DNA of 64,000 nucleotides, taken from the NCBI GenBank assembly GCA_036346265.1, contig CM070678.1, positions 20,686,001 to 20,750,000 of the forward strand, read 5' to 3'. The stretch's first letter is position 1; the number at the start of each line of letters is the position of its first letter. This document shows positions 34,807 through 45,711 of the stretch, piece after piece. The notes under the pieces are model-generated. The model saw only the letters and a program-made list of their open reading frames with translations, did no database searches and had not been told where the DNA came from. The stretch is from Melocanna baccifera. Taxonomy: Eukaryota > Streptophyta > Magnoliopsida > Poales > Poaceae. The position numbers were made by a program, and so were the translations under genes.

Positions 34807-35346
34807 TTACACGCTCAATGACAAGAGGCGCAGGCAGAGGCAGGCTATCTTTATCTGGCAGCCGCAGCAGCAGAAGAAGCAGGAGAGGGCGAGCCCGAGC
34901 ACGACGGCCTCCACCACGTACATCACGCGGAACGCGACGGCGTCGAGCAGCGCCGACGCCCAGCTGCTCCTCAGGCTCACCGAGAGCCGCGACAGTCGCT
35001 TCCACTGCAGCGACCGCGACAGGCCGGCCAGCCTCGACGCGCCGCCCCCGCCGCCCAGAATCTTCCACCGCCGCCGCTGCGCGTACTCCGGCGGTATCAG
35101 CCGCCGCAGCCACCTGCGCCGCGGCTTCTCTGTGCCCTCGTCGACAGCAGCCACAGGGGACATCGGCGCCATCTCGGGCGCCCTTCCCAGCGCCGTCCCC
35201 TGCTCGACGCCCATGGGCGAGTAGTACCCCCGCGGCATCATCCGCCAGAGCCACCCCCTGCGCTGCCGCGTGCCAGTGGCCGCGCAGACTTGAGTGGAGA
35301 TGGCCGCCGTTGCGGGCGCTATGTCGGGCTCGATGGCCATGGCCAT
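34807..35346 (-). CDS. small plant protein with C-terminal membrane anchor (179 aa), uncharacterised
   Basis: A single open frame. I chose the ATG at 35346 (MAMAIEPDIAPATAAI, good CCCATGG context). The longer frame's ATG at 35445 lies inside a TATA-like sequence and adds only Pro/Arg-rich residues. The product has an Ala/Pro-rich N-terminus, an Arg-rich middle (RRRWLRRLIPPEYAQRRRW) with a Gly run (GGGGG), a basic segment (SLQWKRLSRLSVSLR), and one hydrophobic helix near the C-terminus (VMYVVEAVVLGLALSCFF) followed by cysteines (CCCGCQ). This arrangement resembles a group of unnamed plant transmembrane proteins, but I cannot assign a function. Composition is GC-rich, as in many grass genes. 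Overlapping plus-strand frames exist but are low-complexity. Confidence 0.6.
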   Translation of the reverse strand: MAMAIEPDIAPATAAISTQVCAATGTRQRRGWLWRMMPRGYYSPMGVEQGTALGRAPEMAPMSPVAAVDEGTEKPRRRWLRRLIPPEYAQRRRWKILGGGGGASRLAGLSRSLQWKRLSRLSVSLRSSWASALLDAVAFRVMYVVEAVVLGLALSCFFCCCGCQIKIACLCLRLLSLSV

Positions 35347-35442
35347 GGGAGGAGGCCGAGGACCTAGGTGAAGAAGTACGGGACGGAGACGTGGGAAGCG
35401 ACGTGCGGGTGATGGCCGGGACGGGTGGAGAGACCGGCCGGG

Positions 35443-35453
35443 CATATATAAAG
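35443..35453. promoter_or_regulatory. TATA-box-like sequence
   Basis: CATATATAAAG lies about 100 bp upstream of the chosen ATG at 35346 on the minus strand, which would give a leader of about 65 nt. The motif matches the consensus better on the plus strand, so its direction is ambiguous. Confidence 0.4.
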
Positions 35454-36225
35454 GAAACCGTTTCGAGGAGGGGGGCCTGTCGCGGATTGCACCCTCGGCT
35501 CGGTGCTTTTTACGATGAGATTATTTGGGTTGAGCTGCTTGGTGTGTAAGGCATGCACCAAACGTACGTACAACTCATCGTCTGCTGTAAGGTCGTTGCT
35601 AACCGCAAAACTCATCAATCTGCGCAAACCTACGTAAGGAGATATAATTCATATTTCACCTTTGTGGAGAATTAGAGATACATACATAATTTATATATCG
35701 ACGCAATATGTCATCTTGTCGCAAATCACCCGAAGTTTAACACAAAGTGTCACTCCAATCAGCATTACTCTCTCTCTCTCTCTCTCTGGTTTGCCAGATG
35801 TGGAACTGGAAGGACACCTCACGAGGGCATATCTGAAATAATTTCCGTGAAACTCCAGGTGCAAAACGAAAAGGTCGGCAGGTTACAGCCTTACAGGTAT
35901 GGTTCGCAACTCGCGAGTGCTGGACTCCGCCCGGCTGGAGCCCAACTGACCGGGACAACAAGGCGTGCAGGCCTACCTTACACGCTTCCCAGCCCTGCCA
36001 GCCTTTGTTTTTCTCGCAATTCGGGGCCCTAGTGGTCCCATTCTTTTATGCTGTGATTTAAAAAATTTTTACTATACTTTATTAATTTAATAAATAATAA
36101 TTATTAAAAAATTAAAATAAAAAACAGGGCCATAATCCATGTGCTTCTGGTACAATTTGCCGCTTGTTACTCGGTTCCCCCTCCGATCCAGCAGAAGGCA
36201 GAGAGCGCCCGATCACGCGGCTTGG
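35454..36225. other. intergenic with CT microsatellite
   Basis: A CT repeat spans 35768-35788. The AT-rich part at 36055-36125 has a poly-A/T character. No gene. Confidence 0.4.
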
Positions 36226-36510
36226 ATAAGGTATGTTTTCTGCTTATAAAAAGTTAAAAATTTATATAAATATCTGTTTTTTTAAAATAGTTTTTTATTT
36301 CTCTCGCCTCCATCTCATTCCGAGAATAAGTAGTGGTTACAGATATATCATACACTCCACTTCTCTCATTCTTATCTCATATATGCATCCCTTTCTTGTC
36401 TTTCATACTGATCGTGTTCTCCTTCTAATTTTTTTTTTAAAATCAGTATTATTTATTTTTAATTAAAAATTATTATCTACAAATTATGCGCTGCAGCTAA
36501 TATAAATATG
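36226..36510. repeat. MITE-like dispersed repeat, copy 1
   Basis: Shares the order of blocks CTCTCGC-CTCC, GATATATCATACACTCC, TTATTTTTAATTAAAAATTA and CAGCTAATATAAA with 39228-39490, so both are copies of one short repeat. Ends are approximate and no target duplication was confirmed. Confidence 0.5.
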
Positions 36511-36711
36511 TCCAAACCGGAGGCAGTTGGGGTCCTGGAAGGCTCTGAATGAATGGTTTGGTCAAAAAAGGTACAGTGGTTTGGTAAGCCCGGGAGCAGT
36601 TGCCCCGGAAGGAAGCCCGTGTCTGCTTCTGCTTCTGCCGTTTCTCGACACCTGCGCCCTCGTAAAAAGGAGGTTTACCACGCCTGAAAGCTCTCTGCTC
36701 ATTTGGGCTTA

Positions 36712-36960
36712 TATAGGTGGGTTGTTATAGTCAGATTACTTATAATTTAAATATTTAAATTTTAATTATTTATAAGAGATAATATATATAGAAAAATAGC
36801 TATATATAATTTTGGTTGATACAGTTGAACTTAGTATACTTTTTTACTATAATTTTTTTATTGACTCTATCTTAAAAATGCATCATTTAAAAATTAATTA
36901 CTATAGTCCGTAAAAATATAATATGGATGAAAGTGAAAAAGAACTCAGTCATAAGCCGAC
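36712..36960. mobile_element. Tourist-like MITE, subfamily 3
   Basis: Similar in order to 61086-61310: TTTAAATATTTAAATTTTAA, AGAGATAATA, GATACAGTTGAACTTAGTAT, TTTTTACTATAATTTTTTTA, and GAAAAAGAACTC at the right end. Boundaries are approximate. Confidence 0.5.
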
Positions 36961-36987
36961 TTATACTTCTGACTTCTACCTTCTTAG

Positions 36988-37445
36988 ACCCTGTTTGTTT
37001 TGACGATGGCTTCTGACTTCTTACTTTTAACTCATTATTTCTTAATTCCTCTTTTCTAGATTATTTTTTTTACCTTTTAAGGCTTTTTTTGTCTTTTTTT
37101 CTATATTCCTTTGCATTGTTCGTGATGGGCTAGCTATTTTTTATTTTTTATTTAATTATGTCAAATAAGTCACCATCAGGTATAGTAAAAAATAAGCCAG
37201 CTACAGTGAAAAAAGGTATATGCCATCGCCATAATTTCGTTTGTTTGGATTTTGTCTTTTTTTTCGGCTTTTTTTGCCTTTTTATTTTTTTCGTATTTCC
37301 TTGTATTGTCTGTGATGTGTTAACATATTTTTTTATTTTTAATTTTTTTAAATTTAATTATATCAAAAAAACCATTAATAGTTACAGTGTAAAATAAAAT
37401 CAGTTATATACCAAAAAAATTATAAGCCAGTTTATAAAATCGCAA
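36988..37445. mobile_element. two diverged Tourist-like MITEs in tandem
   Basis: Two successive copies of the CATTGT(C/T)(C/T)GTGATG...TTAATTATxxCAAA core, centred at about 37115 and 37310. They are each of the family seen at 1201, 45712 and 62082. The ends are worn and no target duplication is clear. Confidence 0.5.
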
Positions 37446-39227
37446 CTGAGCACCCTCGGAGATGCCTTGCAAGTGGTAGCTTGTGCCTTCGAGAGAGGGG
37501 GTTGCAATGTCAATTGAGGTTACCGCACAATGCTTTCGACTTTAATGCATAGAAATTCCAAGATAAGGCCACAAGATTTAAAGCTACAGTAGCTTTATGA
37601 AGCTACTTTTATCCTAGTTGAAGCAATCATCTATACTGACACGACATCTGTTTTCTACATGTATTTCTGGCGCATTGTGTACGAGTGGAGCATTGGATCA
37701 AGTTGCGCAGTTAGACAATGGAAGTTCATTACATCTGCACCATGGTCTGTTTTTAGGCTGTAGTTTATGTTTTTTGGAAGCATTTTATATCTTTACCGTG
37801 ATTTGTATTTTACTGTTAAAAAAAATGACTTTTAGAAGTCAAAAAGGAGAGGGCAGACGGTGTAACGGCAATCTCGCATCTGGCCGCATGGAAAGCCCAG
37901 CCACACGGCTGCACGCACATCTCCCTCAGTCACTTAACTGGCCATTCTCTTCTTCGAAAGATGCATTTCGTTGGTCTTAACTGGCCATTCTCTTCTTCGA
38001 AAGATGCATGTTTCGTTGGTTTTCCGCCTATAATTCCTGGCACGACAACAACAGCTCCATTTGTTAGGCATCGTTAGACTGATGCTTAAGCAGCTGGAAC
38101 CAACAACACCCTCCACTAAGCATACGCACAGGTAAGCCTGACAGCGACTCGGGTCAGGTAGGCGTGTTCTTCCTCTTCCGTCTGTTTATGGAGGTCAAAT
38201 CTTTCTGCATCTAGGTCGAGGATCAGGCGACTCTGGTCTGCGGAACAATGGACATCCGCATCACAATAGCATCTCTCAAAGGCCGCAATCTACTCATACT
38301 TCGGCAGTGATCCTCAATAAACTAGCTAGCACAACGCATCACAAGCACGGGTTTTGGAAGACATTAGCTAACTGATAAATAGCATCCTTAATAAATATTT
38401 GTTTGGCATCTACCACACTTGGATAAATTATGTGTCCCCTAACCGTTGCATGCGACGATGATTTAGAGAATCGAGACATAAAACAGAGGAAGACATATGC
38501 TAAAATCCAACTAAACTTTGCAAACTTTTTTTTTAAAAAAATAGGAACCCTAAATGGCGTATGTAGTTAGCCAAGTAAGCTTTGGCGTCATTTAGTTGCA
38601 TTTCTAATCATTACATGTTGATCGCAACCAAACTCATTTCCTGTCAGGTGACTAGCAGGAGGCCTCAAATTTACTCAAAACTCATTCGGTGTGTGTCACA
38701 TCGATCAGGACTGATTTTACCAACGACGTAGGAGGAGCAAATAGCACCTCGCGCGTCTGCCGTAACAGAACGTTTTTAAGTTTCAAATCATGTTCAAATT
38801 TGGATGGCAACAAGAGACTTGGAGTGTAAGGAAATCGCTAACTTCAGCAGCCAGGTCAGGGTCAAGGATTCTGGAAGCAAATATGCGAACTACAACTAGC
38901 AGTTTTCCAAATCATGTGAACGCGAGACTCGAATCTTGTGGTGCAGCAGTCGTGCAATTCAAACATCGAATAGAATCTCAGAGATCGGGTCAAACAATAG
39001 GCTGCGGTTACGTTCCAATATGCCAGCCACCGAAACGGAAATTTCTGGCTTGTGGCGCATCAAATCCCGAGAGATTTATTCAGACGAGAGGCCGCACGGC
39101 GGACGAACAGCATATGTGCCTGAGAACTCGTGCAGCTAGCACAGCTTCTTCAGTGCAATCTCAACCGGCATCATATATGCAGGCAGTGCCAGAATTCCTT
39201 ACTGGACGAACAAGGAGATTGCTGGCC
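37446..39227. other. intergenic, no gene recognised
   Basis: Holds the tandem duplication at 37933-38020. A 207-codon open frame (38790-39413, plus) runs into the repeat at 39228 and has no recognisable domain, so I do not call it a gene. Confidence 0.35.
37933..38020. repeat. 43/45-bp tandem duplication
   Basis: Copies 37933-37975 and 37976-38020 are identical except for a 2-bp insertion (GCATTTCG versus GCATGTTTCG). Confidence 0.95.
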
Positions 39228-39490
39228 GTGCCACCGGCTAAGGGATTGTTATATTGGCCCTTGTTTCTCCTTTCTCAAAATGACTTCTCTATACCTCTCG
39301 CTCTAGGGATACGGTTAAGGATTATAGACACATCATACATCCTACTTCTCTCGCTTCTGTATCGTGTATGTATCTATCTCTCATTTTTCCTATCGCTCAT
39401 TCTCCCATTCTAAGAGCCACCACTATTTATTTTTAATTAAAAAATTAACTATAATAAAAAAAATCACAATCACAGCTAATATAAACAGGC
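39228..39490. repeat. MITE-like dispersed repeat, copy 2
   Basis: Relative of 36226-36510. It begins near TTGGCCCTTGTTTC and ends near ATATAAACAGGC, which look partly inverted. Confidence 0.45.
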
Positions 39491-39667
39491 TTGACTAGCA
39501 GAAGCCTATGTGCTTTCTCTGTCGAATATCTTTACTATTTAAAAAGAAGGAGTTGGTGGTTACCGTCACGTCCACCCTCCTTCACTTCTTAACCATTCGA
39601 TCTTTCTCTTCTCTTCTCAGCCACACGATCTAATTAAACCCTAAAATTCTAACATCACCCCTCCGCC

Positions 39668-39772
39668 CCCACGCCTACCCCTCGCTCTTCCCCCCGCCGC
39701 CCCCACGCCTACCCCTCGCTCTTCCCCCCGCCGCCCCCACGCCTCCCCCTCGCTCTCCCCCCGCGGCCCGCG
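39668..39772. repeat. 34-bp C-rich minisatellite, three copies
   Basis: Period 34 bp (ACGCCTACCCCTCGCTCTTC... starting at 39671, 39705 and 39739), then it merges into irregular CCTCC-rich sequence. The three overlapping minus-strand frames of about 150 codons here are Gly/Arg/Glu-rich by-products. Confidence 0.85.
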
Positions 39773-40238
39773 GCCTCCTCCCCCTCCCCACCACGCGCCG
39801 CTGCCTGCCCCCCTCCTCCCCCTCGCTCTCCCCCCGCCGCCCTCCTCCCCTCCCCCTCCCGGCCTCCCCTCCTCCCCCTTCCCCCGCCGCCGCCTCCTCC
39901 CCCTCCGCCCCGCCGCCGCCTCCTCCCCCTCCGCCCCCTCCTCCTCTCTCCCACCCCGCGCGCCTCCTCCTCTCTCCCCACCCGCGCGCCGCCTCCCCCC
40001 CCCCGCTGCCTGCCTCCTCCCTCTCCCACCCCGCGCCGCCTCCTCGCTCCGCCTCCCCACCCAGCCGCCGCACCGCGACCGCCGTCCTCTCCGCCGGCCA
40101 CGGTGCATGCTCGAGACGCTGGCTCCACCTCGCCGGCCACGACGCCGTCAAGGTAAGGCCACCGTCAAGGTAATAGTACCGTGTAGTTGAAAAATAGTTT
40201 CAAATAATTCTGATAGGTTAATTTCTAACTTTATGTAG

Positions 40239-40639
40239 GTACCTTGCTGAATTCAAGACTGGTACCGAGAGGAAGGAAGCAGCTGAGAGCACAATGGCGG
40301 CCTACAAGGCAGCCCAGGTTAGTTTGTTAATCATTACAATGTTTGTACAATAATTGCTTGAGCTATCAGGTGCCTTGTAGTTTTATCGCCAATGGTAGAT
40401 TTGTTATGATTCTGCTTGTGGTAATTGTTGGATTATCTTTTATGATCTTTATTTTTGGTCTACTAAAGTAAATAACATGTTTATCTGAAATAGTTTGTTG
40501 TACAAAGTACTTCGAGGATATTGCTCTTGTTGAACTGGCTCCTACTCATCCCATCAGACTTGGGCTTGCCCTCAACTTCTCCGTGTTCTATTATGAGATT
40601 CTGAACTCACCTGACAAGACTTGCAACCTTGCAAAGCAA
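40239..40639 (+). pseudogene. 14-3-3 (GF14) gene fragment, two exons
   Basis: 14-3-3 proteins are dimeric phosphoserine-binding adaptors. Exon 40239-40317 reads (R)YLAEFKTGTERKEAAESTMA then AYKAAQ, followed by a GT donor. Exon 40517-40639 reads DIALVELAPTHPIRLGLALN then FSVFYYEILNSPDKTCNLAKQ, preceded by AG and followed by GT. Phases join and no stop occurs. This corresponds to the middle of the protein, including the conserved helix that forms part of the phosphopeptide groove. The N-terminal dimerisation helices and C-terminal exon (AFDEAIAELD...) are absent. Position inside Helitron ends indicates capture. It might be expressed as a chimeric transcript, but not as a working 14-3-3. Confidence 0.85.
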
Positions 40640-41936
40640 GTTTGTGTCACTTTCTACTTTATGGATGATAGGCCAGGCTCATTTGCTGATGACATGCGTT
40701 GCTCAAGCTAAGGCTATATATGTGCATATTTGGTTATAAAGACGAGCGTACTTTTCTGCTGGAGTATAAACGTTGTTGTGATCTCATGACACCACATGCT
40801 ACAATTGTGTAATTTGAGTACATTGTTTGTAGTGGAAGTCATATAGTTCTCATCCGGTTTCAAGCATTACTTCACGTCAAGCGTCTATATTTCTTTCTTG
40901 TCATTGTTGGACATATTGGTTTGCTAATTGTGAAGTGTGTGGGGATGATTTATTGGTAACTTACCATGATATTTTCTGCACAATAATTTATTTTGGAATA
41001 TGAACTTGAACATGAGATGTCTGTCCATTGTATTAGCTGTCGGTTAATTGTTAGGTTAGTGACAATAAGTGAGCTTATTATCAAGGGTATCATGACCTTA
41101 AGAGTTCCTTTTCTTAGCATGATTCCACTCGATTTGTTGCAAGAGTTCCTTGTTCTTAGCATGATTATGCTCAAGTTGCCCAAACATCTCTTGTTTTTCA
41201 TTTCATTGGACCAATCATTCTATGTGCATTATGGATTTGCTAAAATTTTCTTTAATCATTCTATGTGTATTATGGATTTGCTAAATTTTTCTTTCTGAGC
41301 TTTCGATGAAGCCATAATGCTTCCGTACATTTATTTGATAGTATGCATCACTTTTATTTAGTTTTTCGTTGCAACGCACGGGCACTTTACTAGTATACTC
41401 TTACAACACACACGCACTCTGGTTTCCTCGACTCCTCTCCTCTGTACCCACCAACTTTAAATGCTCTGTTACTTTGCAATTTGGATCCACGTTCCTCCCC
41501 ATTGTTTGTTTGTTTTTTCTGAGGATGGGCTGCATTTCTTCTTTTTGAGAGGATGGACGGGCTTTCGTATTTTCTTACCTTTTTGGGCCAACTAGCTACC
41601 ATGCCGATCCATGGAGCTTTACGACCGGAAGACTGCCGGCCTATAAAATGACCGCTTGCCGCTTGCTTAAGGAAACGGAAGAGTTTGGCCTAGGTAAGAT
41701 ATGGGCCCAAGGCTTCTGCTCGGAAACTGATACGAAAAACGACCACCATGCTGACAGCACTTCGACTGGCAAAGCAGCATCAGGCCATCGGTCGATCCCT
41801 TTCAAAATACCAAACCTTTTGTGTGTGTGTGGAGTCTGGGCACCTGCCATTTACATTTTTATTTCAAAATACCAACCTTCCTGCACACGACTAAGAGGCA
41901 AAAGATTCTTCTCTGAAAAACACCCTAGAGGCACGA

Positions 41937-42178
41937 GGGTCTGTTCTTTTTGACTGCGACTTATGGTTTTTGATTGAAATTTTTGAATTTTGGATGTTTG
42001 TGATAGAGATTACGGAAAGATAGATACTCGTTTGCGATTTTGGATGGTACATATGTTGGGTTTTTAACATGTACTTTAATTAACTTGTAGACTACATCTT
42101 AAAAAAATACTCCGTTTGAAAGTTAGGTACTGTAGCAAAAGCCAAAAACCGTTTTGAGAAGCTGAAAAGAATAGACCC
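41937..42178 (-). mobile_element. Tourist-like MITE, subfamily 2
   Basis: Starts GGGTCTGTTCTTTTTGAC and ends AAAAGAATAGACCC, inverted. It contains GATAGAGATTACGG..., AACATGTACTTTAATTAACTTG and AATACTCCGTTTGAAAG, matching 48689-48899 and 56017-56257 in reverse. No target duplication is visible. Confidence 0.7.
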
Positions 42179-43522
42179 AACAAACCGGCAAAAACACGGC
42201 ATGAAGTAAAATACTGGGGACATTTGACTTCACACTCGCTTGTATCATCGTACACTGGCTCCACTCTTAATAGTTTTAGTTTCTAACTTTTTAATTTTAT
42301 TTTATTAGCTTTTTAATTTTTAGGATTTTTTTTTGCTTTTTTCCCTTTGCATTCCTAATGACGGCGTAACCTTTTCGTTTTTTTAAATTTAATTACATAA
42401 AAAATTAACAATACTTATAGTATATTTTTAATCCCTTTAATAAAAATCTACTCATATAAACCATTTAGAGCTCTACCTCAACCCCCTTTGCCCATAATTA
42501 CCAGCAAAAAATAAAACTCCCGAATCCTCGAAGACAAAGGCAATGCACCCGTGAACCGTGCTTATCCGACGTTTCGACGAGATATCCTGTACTACATTAC
42601 ATAGCACCCCCAAAAGCCTGTGCGAGCCACGCAAACGCAAGCCCAGGCACTGTGCTGGCTGCGACATTCTTCGTGCGAAAACAGGGGCTTGACCGGACCG
42701 GCCGATGCTGAGCTCGCGATGGAGTGGTTGCACGGTACAGAACAGGTGAGATCGCAGAGTCTTTCCGTAGGGCCCTGCCCCGGCGACGGCAAGCCCGATG
42801 CCTCCGGTCGATCGCCGCCTCTGACGACGACCCGACACCGGTAAGGTGCGTCCCGGGCGTGCACGGTGGGTGGACGGCAGGGACGGCGAGCGGGGTACAA
42901 GGGACATTTATGTGCCGCGGAGCACAGGGCAGTTCTTTTATTCAGGTTCCGTGCGTTTCGTGCTAGCTATACCGCGACTCGATCGCGTAATTACTGGCCA
43001 TCGTTTCTATTAACAGGATACCAGCGCTACTTTTCAACGTGGATGGATGTTCTCCACAGCGCTTTCAAGCAATTCACGGCCGAAACAGTCATTCCTCAGG
43101 CCGTTCTAGAGTTCCATGTTTTTTTTTCCCATTGAACACGCTCCCAATTCGGCGTCTCAGCTCATCTAAACCCGAGAAGAACCGACGAACAAAGGGGAAA
43201 AATCTCTAAATAAGTACGGAAATAGTTTCGGTCACATATAACTAGGACGCAAGATCTCGTGCGAAATCAAAAATGTGTGTTCGAGAAAGGGGAAAATAAA
43301 CATCCAGAAAGAAGCAGCCATCCCTGCCCTCAAAACTTTCTGAGCTCAAAGCACAGGTGATCATTGAGATGTGTGAACAGTGGAGATGTGTGAACAGACT
43401 GAACGAGACTTTTGCGAGAAGATTCTCTGCCCCTCCTCGATGTACCCAACTGATCAGGAGTTCCAGTCAAAAAAAAGGACCCGAGAGGATTACTTGGGAA
43501 TAACACCATGCACCTGCTCTGC
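42179..43522. other. intergenic, no gene recognised
   Basis: 42280-42430 is a partial Tourist-type core. 42480-43130 is moderately GC-rich with a 144-codon minus-strand frame (42473-42907) and overlapping plus-strand frames. None shows a recognisable domain. Confidence 0.35.
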
Positions 43523-43629
43523 CAGACTCCACCACTTGGAAGGTCTCCCAGCCTGTCAGACTCCACCACTTGGAAGCCTGTCAGACTCCACCACTTGGAA
43601 GGTCTCCCGGCCTGTCAGACTCCACCACC
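43523..43629. repeat. CAGACTCCACCACTTGGAAG minisatellite
   Basis: The 20-bp unit occurs at 43523, 43557 and 43582, with a partial copy at 43616. Spacers are GTCTCCC(A/G)GCCTGT or GCCTGT. Confidence 0.9.
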
Positions 43630-43756
43630 TTCCTTTCTTCCGTATGGCTCTCGAGACAAGGCGAGGGCCAGGATTGCGACCGAGTCAATTGGTGGCTCTA
43701 GTCGGGAGAGCGAAAGGCATGCAGGGTGGAACCGAGACATTTCGGTTTGTCAACTT

Positions 43757-45292
43757 TTGTAGGTTTGCATCTTTTGACGGAGTCAAAACGTGCTCGTTGG
43801 AAAAAAATGGCGATGTCCGGATGTGTTGTTATCGTTGAATATTATGGTAATAGCAAATATATCCGACTCTGATTTGATCTCTTTCTCTATCAGAGACTCT
43901 TGTTTCTTACCTAATATACATACTTTTATAGTTGTACGGTTTAGATACGACGAATTTTCGCGTGATTGTAATTTCTCTTATATAGTGATATTCCACCTTT
44001 GTGCGTTCGTGTTTTTTTCATAAGGGTTTTCACATTAAATCCTAATCTCATGCTCTTTAGATCATCAATTTTTACCATATATTTTTATAACAGTTGGTAT
44101 CAGAAATCTAGGTTCTAAACCCTAGTCGTTGCTCCTGGGAGGAGGCAACTCGTGGGCGATCATTGCACATCACGACATCTGGCGGTATCCAGTAGGTGAT
44201 AAGAAATCTCATCAACACCCACGCTTGAGTCTACGAGGAACCATGATTCCCAAAGCCGAAGCAGAAGAAATAAATCTTGAATTTGTGTGGCATCAAGGGG
44301 AGCAACGCAGCCATCGCTTGTCTTCTGGAAAGACACGTGAGAAGGAGTTTATTTTTGCGTAGGTATCACAATGTTTGTTGCATCTCCAAACAAGGGGCCT
44401 ATTGCAATTTATTTTTCATTGACGCCACAAAAGTTTTTTTTATCCAGAAAATTTTACAGGAATAGTTTTAACAATGTTATGGAATTCTGTTGCCTTTGAA
44501 GCAAGCAGTTTGATGTATGTGATGGCCACACACATGCAAATTGCTCTTTTAGTGAGCGTTGTTGGCCGAGTTTTGTGTTTTGGTAGAGCATGTCAGATTT
44601 CATAATGAGTTCTTCGCTATCTCCCTAGCTTCACAGGTGATGTTTTAGATTATAGCGTTTGATGATTGAGCATTTATTTTTGAAGGTCATTTGCACAGAC
44701 TCAGATTTTACTAGTGTTATGAATTATTAGAGACCCAGATTTGTTCGTCCGCTTTATTTATAGCTGTGTGTTCGAACTTGTCGATGATTTACTTAATTTT
44801 ACTTTACGAGAAGCATTTAGATAAAACTGTTACAATCTTTCTTGTTGAAGATTAGTCTGATGAACTTTCGAGGCACAAGGTCTAGTGAAGAAGACTTACT
44901 TTGAGTAGATTTGATATTTGGCTATAGGAGCGAATTCGTCTCAAAGGTGGAGATAATTACAGTGTGATATGAATTCGTTGTATTTGTGTCAGATACTGCG
45001 CCAGATGCAGCGCCGAGCAGTGCATATGTCGAGCTGTGTCAACGTGGCAACAACATGCATATCTGACTCTAATTCAATTTTCTTTTCCGTTATGGACTCT
45101 TGTTTTAGTCTATATATGTACTTTGTAGTCACACAGCTTAGATATACTAAAGTTTCTTATGCATGTAATTTCTCATCATATAGTAATATTCTGTCTCCGT
45201 GCGTCTGTGGTTTTTTTCTGTAAGGATTTTCCACATTAAATCCTCATCTCATATTCCGACGATTATCTATTTTTATCATACATTTTATAATA
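43757..45292 (+). mobile_element. short non-autonomous copia-like LTR element
   Basis: The 5' LTR ends ...TTTTATAACA at 44092 and is followed by TGGTATCAGA (44095-44104), complementary to the 3' end of initiator tRNA-Met. A purine-rich AAAGGTGGAGATAA (44944-44957) precedes the 3' LTR (44963-45292). The LTRs share the blocks GACTCTTGTTT, GTAATTTCTC.TATAGT and CACATTAAATCCT. The interior of about 870 bp has no gag-pol, so mobility would have depended on another element. The 5' LTR start is uncertain. The LTRs belong to the same family as those at 13.4 and 18.4 kb. Confidence 0.65.
44963..45292 (+). repeat. 3' LTR of the 43.8-45.3 kb element
   Basis: Starts TGTGATATGAATTCG after the polypurine tract and ends TTTTATAATA. 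It aligns along its length to the minus-strand LTR 13423-13772. Confidence 0.6.
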
Positions 45293-45708
45293 GCTAGGAA
45301 TGTCTCTTTGAACATGAAAAAGATTCGAGGTGACAGTTTCTGAAAATCATGTAAGTGATTATGTGAGCATCACAGTTCCCAGCAGATAACCAACATATAT
45401 GCCTGTAGCATGAGACACGAACCAATAATATGGAACGTTGCTGTGATTGGGATTTTGGTGTTCACCGGAGCAAGGTTATCGATTCGGCTACGGTTGGTTG
45501 GCACTGGCATGTTTGTCAAATATATTACATAGCGATATATGGCTAGCAGTCCTTGTAAAAACTACAATCAAAAGAGATAAATTAATACTACTGTTTACAG
45601 TTGAAACAATGTGGATGTACGTTATCATGCTCTTGGGAGGCAGAGGTCACCGGTCCAAGTTGAACATTTTGGCGGTCAAGAGTTGAGTTTGACTGAATTC
45701 ACCGGTCC
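45293..45708. other. intergenic, no gene recognised
   Basis: No gene or repeat recognised between the copia element and the MITE. Confidence 0.3.
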
Positions 45709-45711
45709 TCA

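Larger units (their letters stand above)
39529..41393 (+). mobile_element. non-autonomous Helitron carrying captured 14-3-3 exons
   Basis: It begins TCTTTACTATTTAAAAAG after host A (39528). It ends with the palindrome CGTTGCAACG (41367-41376), then CACGGGCACTTTA and CTAG (41390-41393), before host T. The 5' TC, 3' CTAG and A/T insertion site are the Helitron signature, and the GCAACGCACGGGCA subterminal motif is common in grass Helitrons. No Rep/helicase is present. The interior holds a C-rich array (39668-39772), a long C/T-rich stretch to 40080, a possible 5' exon ending GTCAAG before GTAAGG (40150-40155), and two 14-3-3 exons (40239-40639). Confidence 0.7.

Noticed and set aside
34412..35549. 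Long plus-strand open frames opposite the 34807-35346 gene (270 and 243 codons)
   Set aside because: Low-complexity Arg/Ser/Pro/Ala composition typical of GC-rich antisense frames; no domain. The minus-strand frame has a hydrophobic helix and a plausible start.
38790..39413. 207-codon plus-strand open frame
   Set aside because: No recognisable motif; its end lies inside a dispersed repeat (39228-39490).
39641..40151. Three overlapping minus-strand frames of 143-158 codons
   Set aside because: Gly/Arg/Glu-rich by-products of the C-rich array inside the Helitron.
43523..43629. CRISPR-like regularly spaced repeat
   Set aside because: Eukaryotic minisatellite: spacers are themselves repeated and too short, and no cas genes are present.
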